From the NCBI GenBank assembly GCA_964383815.1, contig CAYLIC010000039.1:1-18267 (forward strand): a stretch of 18,267 nt of DNA. The letters are read 5' to 3'. A program made the position numbers and the translations under genes. The DNA comes from UBA11524 sp964383815. GTDB lineage: Bacteria > Bacillota > Clostridia > Christensenellales > Aristaeellaceae. The notes beneath the pieces are model-generated. The model had not been told where the DNA came from. It ran no database searches and saw only the letters and a program-made list of their open reading frames with translations. This document shows positions 7,067-13,472 of the stretch, piece by piece (position 1 is the stretch's first letter; every line of letters begins with the position of its first letter).

Positions 7067-7699
7067 ATGAAGATTCTGCCCATTACCGATGCCTCCTTTG
7101 CGGATTATGGCCGCGTGGTGGAGGGATACGACACCGCTGCCCTGCTGGACGCCCTCCGCAAGACCCCCTGCACCGATGCAGTTGTCTACGTTCCCAGGGA
7201 TGAAACCCTGCACCAGGCGCCCGGCGCGGAGCAGATTGGCGAGCAGCTCTACGGCGGCATGCCTTTCCAGCTGGGCTGGTGCAACGGACACAACACCAGG
7301 CTGAACTGCCTGGAATACCACCGGGACAGCGAGTTTAACCTGGGCACGGAGGATTTCATTCTGCTGATTGCCAAGCAGGGAGAGATTGAAAACGGCGTGC
7401 TGGACACCGCCAGGGTGAAGGCCTTCCGCGTGCCCGCCGGTGTGATGGTGGAGTGCTATGCCACCACCCTGCACTATGCGCCCTGCTCCGCCGCCAGGGG
7501 ACAAGGCTTCCGGGTGATGGTGGCGCTGCCCGCCGGCACCAACACGGACTATCGCCCGGTGAACAGCGCCAACGTGATGGACAAGACCATCTGGGCTCGG
7601 AACAAGTGGCTCCTGGCCCACGCCGACACTGCCGAGGCCGCCCAGGGCGCCGTGATTGGCCTGACCGGCGTGAACATCGACATTGCGGAGGATATTTGA
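7067..7699 (+). CDS. DUF4867 family protein (probable cupin-like sugar-metabolism protein)
   Basis: The 210-aa soluble protein resembles the DUF4867 family, which I recall as being encoded next to L-fucose-isomerase-like genes; no reaction has been assigned as far as I know. The sequence is compact, without signal peptide or membrane segments. Conserved-looking blocks include GGMPFQLGWCNGHNTRLNCLEYHRDSEF (about 64-91), whose His, Glu and His residues could bind a metal in a cupin barrel, and VPAGVMVECYATTLHYAPC (about 123-141), typical of cupin-type strands. AAAGGACG lies about 10 bases before the ATG. It has its own promoter (6992-7020) and terminator (7735-7762) and converges on the isomerase gene. 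A role in aldose or uronate processing is inferred from this neighbour only. Confidence 0.72.
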   Translation: MKILPITDASFADYGRVVEGYDTAALLDALRKTPCTDAVVYVPRDETLHQAPGAEQIGEQLYGGMPFQLGWCNGHNTRLNCLEYHRDSEFNLGTEDFILLIAKQGEIENGVLDTARVKAFRVPAGVMVECYATTLHYAPCSAARGQGFRVMVALPAGTNTDYRPVNSANVMDKTIWARNKWLLAHADTAEAAQGAVIGLTGVNIDIAEDI

Positions 7700-7734
7700 C
7701 CCCATCCCCCGAAACAACCCCATAGCCTTTTCGC

Positions 7735-7762
7735 AATCTCCCCGCAGTGGGGAGATTTTTTT
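7735..7762 (+). terminator. Intrinsic terminator of the DUF4867 gene
   Basis: AATCTCCCC (7735-7743) pairs perfectly with GGGGAGATT (7749-7757) around loop GCAGT and runs into further Ts up to 7762. Confidence 0.92.
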
Positions 7763-7810
7763 GCTGGGTGCGGCTGTATGGAGCGGGCACATTTCTCCGG
7801 GCAGGCGCGC

Positions 7811-7851
7811 AAAAAAACACCGCGGCGCATCGAAAGGTGCGCCGCGGTGTT
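7811..7851 (-). terminator. Intrinsic terminator of the isomerase gene
   Basis: On the minus strand a perfect stem of 13-14 bp (ACACCGCGGCGCA with TGCGCCGCGGTGT, 7-8 base loop) is followed by a run of Ts. It begins 8 bases after the isomerase stop. With the facing terminator at 7735-7762 it isolates the two convergent genes. Confidence 0.95.
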
Positions 7852-7859
7852 GCAATGTC

Positions 7860-9344
7860 TTAGGCCCAGGGGTTCTCGGTGGGGTAGGGCAGGGACTTGG
7901 GCTGGTTGTAGGCAATATCCTTCACGCCCAGGTACTTCAGCACCTCGAACAGCTGCTTTGCGCAGTGGGCGAAGGCCACGGCACCGTGGTGGGGGTAGCC
8001 CTTCTGCACCAGCACATGGCGGTAGAAGCGATCCATTTCCTTGATGGCGAAGATGCCGATGCCGCCAAAGGACTGGGTGGCCACGGGCAGGATTTCGCCT
8101 TCCGCGATATAGGAGCGCAGGTCGCCGTTGGAGTCGCACTGCAGGCGGTAGAAGGTAACCTCGCCGGGAGCAATGTCGCCCTCCAGGGTGCCGCGGGTGA
8201 AGTCCGGCTCGGAGCCGGCGGGCTCCAGCAGGCGGTGCTGAATCAGCTGATACTTCACAGCGCGATCGGGGCACATCTTGCAGGAAGGCGTGTTGCCGCA
8301 GTGGAAGCCCATGAAGGTTTCGTGCAGGCGATAGTCAAACTTGCCCTTGATGTCCTTGTCGTAGATATACTCGGGCACGGAGTTGTTGATGTCCAGCAGG
8401 GTTACGGCATCGCCGGTGATGCAGGCGCCAATGTACTCGGACACAGCGCCGTAGATATCCACCTCGCAGGCCACGGGAATGCCGCGGGCCGCCAGGCGGG
8501 AGTTCACATAGCAGGGCTCAAAGCCAAACTGGGAGGGGAAGGCGGGCCAGCACTTGTCGGCAAACACCACATACTTCCGGGCGCCCTTGTGGTTCTCGGC
8601 CCAGTCCAGCAGCGTCAGCTCAAACTGCGCCATGCGCTCGCACAGCTCGGGGTAATACTTGCCTTCGCCCATTTCCTTGGCCATATCCTCGCACACAGCG
8701 GGGATGCGGGCATCGCCTGCATGCTCCTTATAAGAAACCAGCAGGTCCAGCTCGGAGTTCTCCTCCACCTCAATGCCCAGCTCGTACAGGCCCTTGATGG
8801 GGGCGTTGCAGGCAAAGAAGTCCTGGGGACGGGGGCCAAAGGTGATAACCTTCAGGTTCTTCACGCCGATGATGGCGCGGGCGATGGGCACAAACTCGAT
8901 AATCTTGTCTGCCAGCTCCTCAGCATTGCCCACGGGATACTCGGGAATGTAACCCTTCAGGTGGCGCATGCCCAGGTTGTAGGAGCAGTTCAGCATGCCG
9001 CAGTAGGCATCGCCGCGGCCGTTGATCATGTCGCCATCGCCCTCGGCAGCGGCCACAAACATGCAGGGCCCGTCGAAATACTTGGCGATGAGGGTCTCGG
9101 GGGTTTCGGGGCCAAAGTTGCCCAGGAACACCACGCAGGCGTTGCACTCGCTGGCCTTGAGCTCCTCAACGGCCTTGAGCATATCCTTCTCGTTCTCAAC
9201 GGTGGTCTTGATTTCCACAATCTCCAGGTTCTTCTGGCCGCACTTGGCAGCGATGGCAGCCCGGCGCTTCTCACTCAGGGTGATGGGGAAGCAGTCGCGG
9301 GAAACGGCAACCAGGCCCAGCTTGACCTCAGGAATGTTTGCCAT
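7860..9344 (-). CDS. L-fucose/L-arabinose isomerase family protein
   Basis: The 494-aa protein belongs to the L-fucose-isomerase-like family, which interconverts aldoses and ketoses with a divalent metal. Candidate metal ligands match the E. coli FucI pattern: Glu294 in CEVDIYG, Asp318 in LLDIN and His453 in HHGAVAFAH. FHCGNTPSCKMCPD (347-360) is a Cys-rich stretch near the active-site half. The N-terminal half (FLGNFGPETPETLIAKYFDGPCMFVAAAEGDGD) is the Rossmann-like substrate region. Fucose itself is not assured; the true substrate may be another sugar. AGGAGG lies 8 bases before the ATG. A strong promoter (9402-9430) and a palindrome at the start of its transcript (9371-9389) point to regulated expression. 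It converges on the DUF4867 gene and diverges from the MATE pump. Confidence 0.87.
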   Translation of the reverse strand: MANIPEVKLGLVAVSRDCFPITLSEKRRAAIAAKCGQKNLEIVEIKTTVENEKDMLKAVEELKASECNACVVFLGNFGPETPETLIAKYFDGPCMFVAAAEGDGDMINGRGDAYCGMLNCSYNLGMRHLKGYIPEYPVGNAEELADKIIEFVPIARAIIGVKNLKVITFGPRPQDFFACNAPIKGLYELGIEVEENSELDLLVSYKEHAGDARIPAVCEDMAKEMGEGKYYPELCERMAQFELTLLDWAENHKGARKYVVFADKCWPAFPSQFGFEPCYVNSRLAARGIPVACEVDIYGAVSEYIGACITGDAVTLLDINNSVPEYIYDKDIKGKFDYRLHETFMGFHCGNTPSCKMCPDRAVKYQLIQHRLLEPAGSEPDFTRGTLEGDIAPGEVTFYRLQCDSNGDLRSYIAEGEILPVATQSFGGIGIFAIKEMDRFYRHVLVQKGYPHHGAVAFAHCAKQLFEVLKYLGVKDIAYNQPKSLPYPTENPWA

Positions 9345-9370
9345 GTTTCGTCCCTCCTAATTGTTGCTGC

Positions 9371-9389
9371 ACCATTTGGCGCAGATGGT
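9371..9389. promoter_or_regulatory. Candidate operator or leader hairpin of the isomerase gene
   Basis: A 19-bp imperfect palindrome has arms ACCAT and ATGGT plus inner matches, 14 of 18 positions symmetric. It lies about 6-24 bases inside the expected transcript start of the isomerase gene, where repressor operators often sit. It could equally be a weak RNA hairpin. No regulator gene is in the window. Confidence 0.4.
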
Positions 9390-9401
9390 ATCTCTTTTTA
9401 C

Positions 9402-9430
9402 AGGATAACACTTTATTCAACATCCGTCAA
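9402..9430 (-). promoter_or_regulatory. Promoter of the isomerase gene
   Basis: TTGACG (9425-9430) and TATCCT (9402-9407) on the minus strand are 17 bases apart, with TG one base before the -10. The leader would be about 50 bases and carries the palindrome at 9371-9389. Confidence 0.82.
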
Positions 9431-9476
9431 CCCAAACTTATAGCCTGGCTTCTCATTTGTTGCGCTCTTATGCCTA

Positions 9477-9505
9477 TGGACAAACACAGCCGATTATGCT
9501 ATACC
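9477..9505 (+). promoter_or_regulatory. Promoter of the MATE transporter gene
   Basis: TGGACA (9477-9482) and TATACC (9500-9505) are 17 bases apart, with TG one base before the -10. The start point near 9512 leaves a leader of about 32 bases holding AAAGGAG (9528-9534). It diverges from the isomerase promoter. Confidence 0.7.
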
Positions 9506-9543
9506 ATACATTGCAAGTTTTCGCATTAAAGGAGCGGTTTTTT

Positions 9544-10920
9544 ATGCCGTGGAAGCGCCAGGCCAGCCAGGAGAACAGCATTACCCAGGGTGTTATCTGG
9601 CGGCAGCTGCTGATTTTCTTCTTTCCGATTCTGCTGGGTTCCTTTTTTCAGATGATGTACAACACCGTGGATGCGGTGGTTGTGGGCAAATATGTGGGCA
9701 AGGAGGCCCTGGCGGCTGTTGGCGGCGCAACGGGTGCGCTGATTAACCTGATTGTGGGGTTCTTTGTGGGCCTGTCCTCCGGCGCAACGGTGATTCTCTC
9801 CCAGTTCTTCGGCGCCAGGCAGGAGCAGGAAACAGCCGACACTGTGCACACCGCCGCCGCCCTGGCCCTGGTGTGCGGCCTGCTGCTGACGGTGGCGGGG
9901 TATATTCTTTCGCCCACCATGCTCCAGTGGATGGACACGCCCGCGGAAATCTTTGATAGCGCGGTAACCTACATCCGCATTTACTTCATTGGCATGCTGC
10001 CTTCCCTGGTGTATAACATTGGCTCCGGCCTGCTGCGGGCGGTGGGCGATTCCAGGCGGCCGCTGTACTTTCTCATGGCGGCCTGCCTGACCAACATTGT
10101 GCTGGATGTGCTGCTGGTGGTGGGCTTTGAAATGGGTGTGGCAGGCGCGGCCTGGGCCACCATCATCTCCCAGCTGGTCAGCGCGGTGCTGGTGGTGATT
10201 GTGCTGGTGCGCAGCCATACCGCCTACCGGCTGGAGGTGCGGCGCATACGCTTTCATCCGCATATTCTCAGCCGCATTGTGCAGATTGGCCTGCCTGCCG
10301 GGCTGCAAAGCGTGATGTACTCCCTGTCCAACGTGATTATCCAGACCTCCATGAACGCCTTTGGCACGGATGTGCTGGCGGCCTGGACGGCCTATGGCAA
10401 GCTGGACGGCCTTTTCTGGATGATTGTCAGCGCCTTTGGCGTGGCGATTACCACCTTTGCGGGCCAGAACTTTGGCGCCCGGCAGTACGACAGGGTGCGC
10501 CGCTCGGTGAAGGTGTGCCTGGGCATGGCCTTTGCCTCCACCATCATCATCAGCACGGTGTACCTGCTGGCGGGACGGCAGCTGTACCGGCTTTTCTCCG
10601 ATGATGAGGCCGTGATCGCCTACGGCATGGACATCCTGAACCTGCTGGTGCCCACCTATGTGCTGTACCTGTGCATTGAGGTGCTGTCCGGCGCGGTGCG
10701 GGGCGCAGGCGATTCGCTGATCCCCACCCTGATCACCCTGTTTGGCGTGTGCCTGCTGCGGATTGGCTGGCTGTGGTGGGTGGCGCCGGGCGTGGGCACC
10801 CTGTCGGCAGTGCTGGTCAGCTATCCCATCACCTGGGCGCTGACCTCCGGGCTGTTCATCCTGTACTATTGGAAAGGCGGCTGGCTGAAGCGCTGCATGA
10901 AGCGGGCCGGGCACGCATAA
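9544..10920 (+). CDS. MATE family efflux transporter
   Basis: The 458-aa membrane protein is a cation-coupled multidrug or metabolite exporter of the MATE superfamily. It has about 12 hydrophobic segments arranged as two homologous halves. The first half carries QMMYNTVDAVVVGKYVG and the loop GATVILSQFFGAR. The second half repeats the pattern as TTFAGQNFGARQYDRVRRSV and SGAVRGAGDSLIPT. The substrate cannot be deduced. The ATG at 9544 is chosen because AAAGGAG lies 9 bases upstream and the family's N-terminus fits here; an in-frame ATG at 9457 lies upstream of the promoter. It has its own promoter and a terminator (10938-10979). Divergent placement from the isomerase does not by itself prove a functional link. 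Confidence 0.93.
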   Translation: MPWKRQASQENSITQGVIWRQLLIFFFPILLGSFFQMMYNTVDAVVVGKYVGKEALAAVGGATGALINLIVGFFVGLSSGATVILSQFFGARQEQETADTVHTAAALALVCGLLLTVAGYILSPTMLQWMDTPAEIFDSAVTYIRIYFIGMLPSLVYNIGSGLLRAVGDSRRPLYFLMAACLTNIVLDVLLVVGFEMGVAGAAWATIISQLVSAVLVVIVLVRSHTAYRLEVRRIRFHPHILSRIVQIGLPAGLQSVMYSLSNVIIQTSMNAFGTDVLAAWTAYGKLDGLFWMIVSAFGVAITTFAGQNFGARQYDRVRRSVKVCLGMAFASTIIISTVYLLAGRQLYRLFSDDEAVIAYGMDILNLLVPTYVLYLCIEVLSGAVRGAGDSLIPTLITLFGVCLLRIGWLWWVAPGVGTLSAVLVSYPITWALTSGLFILYYWKGGWLKRCMKRAGHA

Positions 10921-10937
10921 CGAAAAAAACCTTCCGG

Positions 10938-10979
10938 CAAGGCTATCCACTCGGAGGTGAGTGGATGGCCTTTGCTTTT
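10938..10979 (+). terminator. Terminator of the MATE gene
   Basis: A long stem pairs CAAGGCTATCCACTC (10938-10952) with GAGTGGATGGCCTTTG (10959-10974), with one bulged T, one G-T pair and loop GGAGGT. The tail is short, CTTTT. It starts 17 bases after the stop codon. Confidence 0.75.
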
Positions 10980-11074
10980 GCTGGCGTTTCTGGCAATGGC
11001 ACTGGGGCTGTGCGTGCGGAGGATCCGCCTTTTGCGCGCCTGCGGCTATGCCCTGGTGCTGCTGCGCATCATAC

Positions 11075-11109
11075 AAATCAAACGCGGCTGAAGAACCTCT
11101 CCAGCCGCG
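11075..11109 (-). terminator. Terminator of the DUF362 gene
   Basis: On the minus strand CGCGGCTG (11102-11109) pairs with CAGCCGCG (11083-11090) around an 11-base loop and is followed by TTTGATTTG. It begins 5 bases after the stop codon. The broken T run makes it weaker than the others here. Confidence 0.7.
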
Positions 11110-11114
11110 CTGAT

Positions 11115-12218
11115 TTATTTCATTTCAATCAGTTCGTACTCCCGGGTGCCAAGGCCAATCTTCTCGCCGTGCTCCAGCTGGGAGCGCCAGTCCGTATCCG
11201 GATGGCTGTTGATGAAGTGATCCTCGCAAATGTGGGGCACCTCATCCAGGCGGCTGCCGGGCATGGGCTTCTGGCGCAGGCAGGCATCAGCGCAGGCCTG
11301 GTCCAGGGCCACAGGGTCAAAGCTGGCAAACATGCCCACATCCGGCAGGATGGGTACATCGTTCAGGCCATAGCAGTCGCACAGGGGGCTGATGTCCAGC
11401 ACCAGGCTGATGTGGAAATGGGGCCGGCCCTGCACCACCGCCAGGGAGTATTCCGCCATTTTGCAGTTCAGCACATCGTTGCGCTCGTCCTGGCTGGGCT
11501 GAACGGCGTCCTTGGGGCACACGCCAATGCAGCGCCCGCAGCCCAGGCAAATGTTCTGGTCAATGGTGGCCTTTTTGTCTGCAATGGTAATGGCGTTATG
11601 GGCGCAGTTTTTCCGGCAAATGCCGCAGCCCACGCAATGGTCATGATCCACAAAGGGCTTGCCGGCGGAGTGCATCTCCATCTTGCCCGCCCGGGAGCCG
11701 CAGCCCATGCCAATGTTCTTCAGCGCGCCGCCAAAGCCGGTGGCCTCGTGGCCCTTGAAGTGGTTCAGGCTGATGAACACGTCTGCATCCATCACCGCCC
11801 GGCCGATCTTGGCTTCCTTCACATAGTCGCCATTCACAGGCACAAGCACATCGTCCGTGCCCTTCAGGCCATCGCCAATGATGATCTGGCAGCCGGTGGT
11901 CATGGGGCCAAAGCCGTTTTCCATGGCAGTGTCCATGTGGTCCAGCGCGTTTTTGCGGCTGCCAACATAAAGGGTGTTGCAGTCCGTGAGGAACGGGCGG
12001 CCGCCCAGCTCCTTCACCACATCGGCAACGGCCTTGGCATAGTTGGGCCGCAGGTAGGCCAGGTTGCCCATTTCGCCAAAGTGGAGCTTGATCGCCGTGT
12101 ACTTGCCCTCGAAATCAATCTGCCCAATGCCGGCAGTTTTCAGCAACCGGCGGAGCTTGTGGGGCAGGTTTTCCCCGTTGCGGGAGCGCAGGTCGCAAAA
12201 GTAAACCCTGGATGCCAT
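11115..12218 (-). CDS. DUF362 domain protein with two 4Fe-4S ferredoxin clusters
   Basis: The 367-aa cytoplasmic protein combines a DUF362 domain with an inserted ferredoxin module. The DUF362 signature NHFKGHEATGFGGALKNIGMG is at 152-172. Two CxxCxxCxxxC motifs follow at C195-C198-C201-C205 and C224-C227-C230-C234, the second in the classical ferredoxin form ending CP. The remaining C-terminal part (240-367) has further Cys residues and DVGMFASFDPVALDQACADA, typical of this family. An electron-transfer role is expected from the clusters, but the reaction is not known. AAGGAGG lies 8 bases before the ATG. It starts 24 bp after the mntP stop with no terminator between, so it is probably read from the Mn2+ riboswitch-controlled promoter. 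Confidence 0.88.
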   Translation of the reverse strand: MASRVYFCDLRSRNGENLPHKLRRLLKTAGIGQIDFEGKYTAIKLHFGEMGNLAYLRPNYAKAVADVVKELGGRPFLTDCNTLYVGSRKNALDHMDTAMENGFGPMTTGCQIIIGDGLKGTDDVLVPVNGDYVKEAKIGRAVMDADVFISLNHFKGHEATGFGGALKNIGMGCGSRAGKMEMHSAGKPFVDHDHCVGCGICRKNCAHNAITIADKKATIDQNICLGCGRCIGVCPKDAVQPSQDERNDVLNCKMAEYSLAVVQGRPHFHISLVLDISPLCDCYGLNDVPILPDVGMFASFDPVALDQACADACLRQKPMPGSRLDEVPHICEDHFINSHPDTDWRSQLEHGEKIGLGTREYELIEMK

Positions 12219-12242
12219 GTTGTCGTCCTCCTTGAGTGTAGT

Positions 12243-12827
12243 TTACAGCCAGCTCTTGATGAAAATCTCCAGCCCGATCACAATCAGAATGGCGCCGCCC
12301 AGTATGCCGGCCTTGCCTGCCAGCCTGGTGCCGGCCTTTTTGCCAATGCCAAGGCCTGCAAAGCAGATGAAGAAGGTTACGCCGCCAATCAGCAGGCAGG
12401 CCAGCAGGGCCTCCGCCACATGGTATTCCGCAATGGTGAACCCCACGGACAGCGCATCAATGGAGGTTGCCACACCCTGCACCAGCAGCGCGGACAGGCC
12501 CACCGCAGGCTTTTCCTCCTCACTGTCCCTGCTGGCAATGCCCTCGTAGAGCATTTTGCCGCCGATGTACCCCAGCAGAATCAGCGCAATCCAGGGTATG
12601 CACTTCTCAAAGGCCGCAAAATGCTGAGCAATGGTGGATACACACACCCAGCCAATCATGGGCATGGCAAACTGAAACGCCGCAAACACCCCGGCGATGC
12701 CAGCCATCCGCCGCCCGGGCATGGTGGGCTCGTTCAGGCCGTTGGCCAGGGAAACAGAGAAGGCATCCATGGCCAGGCCCACGCCCAGCATGATGCTTTG
12801 AAGAAAGAAGCCGAGATCCAGGTTCAT
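12243..12827 (-). CDS. mntP: Manganese efflux pump MntP
   Basis: The 194-aa membrane protein exports Mn2+ and protects against manganese excess. It has six hydrophobic segments in two inverted halves, each with the family's essential acidic motif: GLAMDAFSVSLANG with D21 and GVATSIDALSVGF with D124. The length matches the family. Two in-frame ATGs are close together; the second (12827) is chosen because GGAGGG (12834-12839) touches the first ATG but lies 6 bases from the second. The preceding leader holds a yybP-ykoY riboswitch and terminator, the usual control of mntP, which independently supports the function. The DUF362 gene follows 24 bp downstream in the same unit. Confidence 0.95.
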   Translation of the reverse strand: MNLDLGFFLQSIMLGVGLAMDAFSVSLANGLNEPTMPGRRMAGIAGVFAAFQFAMPMIGWVCVSTIAQHFAAFEKCIPWIALILLGYIGGKMLYEGIASRDSEEEKPAVGLSALLVQGVATSIDALSVGFTIAEYHVAEALLACLLIGGVTFFICFAGLGIGKKAGTRLAGKAGILGGAILIVIGLEIFIKSWL

Positions 12828-12846
12828 GGTCATCCCTCCGCGTATG

Positions 12847-12879
12847 AAAAATCCGGGCACGGTGTGCAACCATACCCGG
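12847..12879 (-). terminator. Riboswitch-controlled terminator in the mntP leader
   Basis: On the minus strand CCGGGTATGGT pairs with ACCGTGCCCGG (11 bp with two G-T pairs, loop TGCAC), followed by ATTTTT. It lies between the aptamer and the mntP ribosome binding site, so it would stop transcription before mntP unless the Mn2+-bound aptamer prevents its formation. Confidence 0.88.
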
Positions 12880-12898
12880 AGGTTCTTTCGCCTTTCGG

Positions 12899-13016
12899 AA
12901 AAGGGCAGACCCCATGCATAGCCACACGCCTGCATGAGTCTCGCGATGGAAAGCAAGCCAGGCTTTCGCCAGTATGTTGACTTGCTGCGCACGGGTGCGC
13001 CCGCTACTCCCTCATC
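12899..13016 (-). promoter_or_regulatory. yybP-ykoY manganese riboswitch aptamer
   Basis: On the minus strand the hallmark blocks appear in order. They are GAGGGAGTAGC (13003-13013), a GCGCAC/GTGCGC hairpin, GTCAACATACT (12971-12981), a GGC, GAAA, GCC hairpin, then CGAGACTCATGCA and its partner TGCATGGGGTCTG, closing with CCCTTTT. These are the conserved loops that form the Mn2+ site in yybP-ykoY RNAs. GAGGG at the 5' end can pair with CCCTT at the 3' end as P1. The expected transcript start (about 13017) falls right at the aptamer. A terminator hairpin (12847-12879) is the expression platform, so mntP should be switched on by Mn2+. Confidence 0.93.
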
Positions 13017-13023
13017 ACACAGG

Positions 13024-13053
13024 AGCATAGCACGGAGGGTGTGAGTTAGTCAA
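13024..13053 (-). promoter_or_regulatory. Promoter of the mntP riboswitch transcript
   Basis: TTGACT (13048-13053) and TATGCT (13024-13029) on the minus strand are 18 bases apart, with TG one base before the -10. The -35 overlaps the gtrA stop codon. The start point falls at the first base of the aptamer. Confidence 0.8.
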
Positions 13054-13459
13054 CGCAAACCGCATCCTCATCTTTCTTTTCAGGGTACACCACAAATTTC
13101 TGGAACAGAAACTCGGTTATGAAGTTGACGGCCATGTTAAGAATCTCCACCAGCCATTCATGCAGGCCCAAAGCCACCAGCATTTCGCCCCACCAGGCAG
13201 AGGCCGGTGTGAACGCCACATAGAAAAGGGCCACCAGCAGCATATCCCGCTTCACGGTGCCTGTGGGCTTGAAGGTATACTTCCGGTTAAAGGTAAAATT
13301 CCACAAAACCGAAAGCACCAGAGAGGGCACATGGCTCAGCCAATAGCTTTCCAGGCCCAGCACATTGTTCAGCAGGGCAAAGCTCACCATCTGAACAATG
13401 CCTGCGGAGGCGGAAAACAGGGTGAACTTCAAGGCCTGCAGCACGCTTTTGTTCTTCAT
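13046..13459 (-). CDS. GtrA family membrane protein
   Basis: The 137-aa protein is a small four-helix membrane protein of the GtrA family, thought to help move lipid-linked sugars across the membrane for glycan modification. Hydrophobic segments lie at roughly 12-33, 40-57, 72-92 and 103-122. The family motif FNRKYTF (57-63) follows the second helix. The C-terminus is short and acidic. AAGGAGG lies about 8 bases before the ATG. It starts 13 bp after the tsaD stop, so it is in that unit, an unrelated partner. No glycosyltransferase is adjacent, so its polymer is unknown. Confidence 0.9.
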   Translation of the reverse strand: MKNKSVLQALKFTLFSASAGIVQMVSFALLNNVLGLESYWLSHVPSLVLSVLWNFTFNRKYTFKPTGTVKRDMLLVALFYVAFTPASAWWGEMLVALGLHEWLVEILNMAVNFITEFLFQKFVVYPEKKDEDAVCVD

Positions 13460-13472
13460 GGGGAACTCCTCC

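Noticed and set aside
7683..9443. Long plus-strand open frame of about 590 codons opposite the isomerase gene
   Set aside because: It runs through both terminators and the isomerase promoter and has low-complexity Gly/Ala/His composition; it is a shadow of the isomerase.
10749..12980. Plus-strand open frame of over 700 codons spanning the MATE end, DUF362 and mntP
   Set aside because: It crosses two terminators and the riboswitch in antisense and shows no recognisable domain. The GGAGGT plus ATG at 10953-10967 is part of the MATE terminator hairpin.
12828..13028. N-terminal extension of the mntP frame
   Set aside because: It is the translated riboswitch and terminator; the real start is set by GGAGGG and the second ATG.
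13025..13045. Twelve bases GCACGGAGGGTG shared between the mntP promoter region and the distal hairpin of copy 1 (1019-1030)
   Set aside because: The surrounding bases do not align and no second arm is present at 13025-13045; most likely chance.
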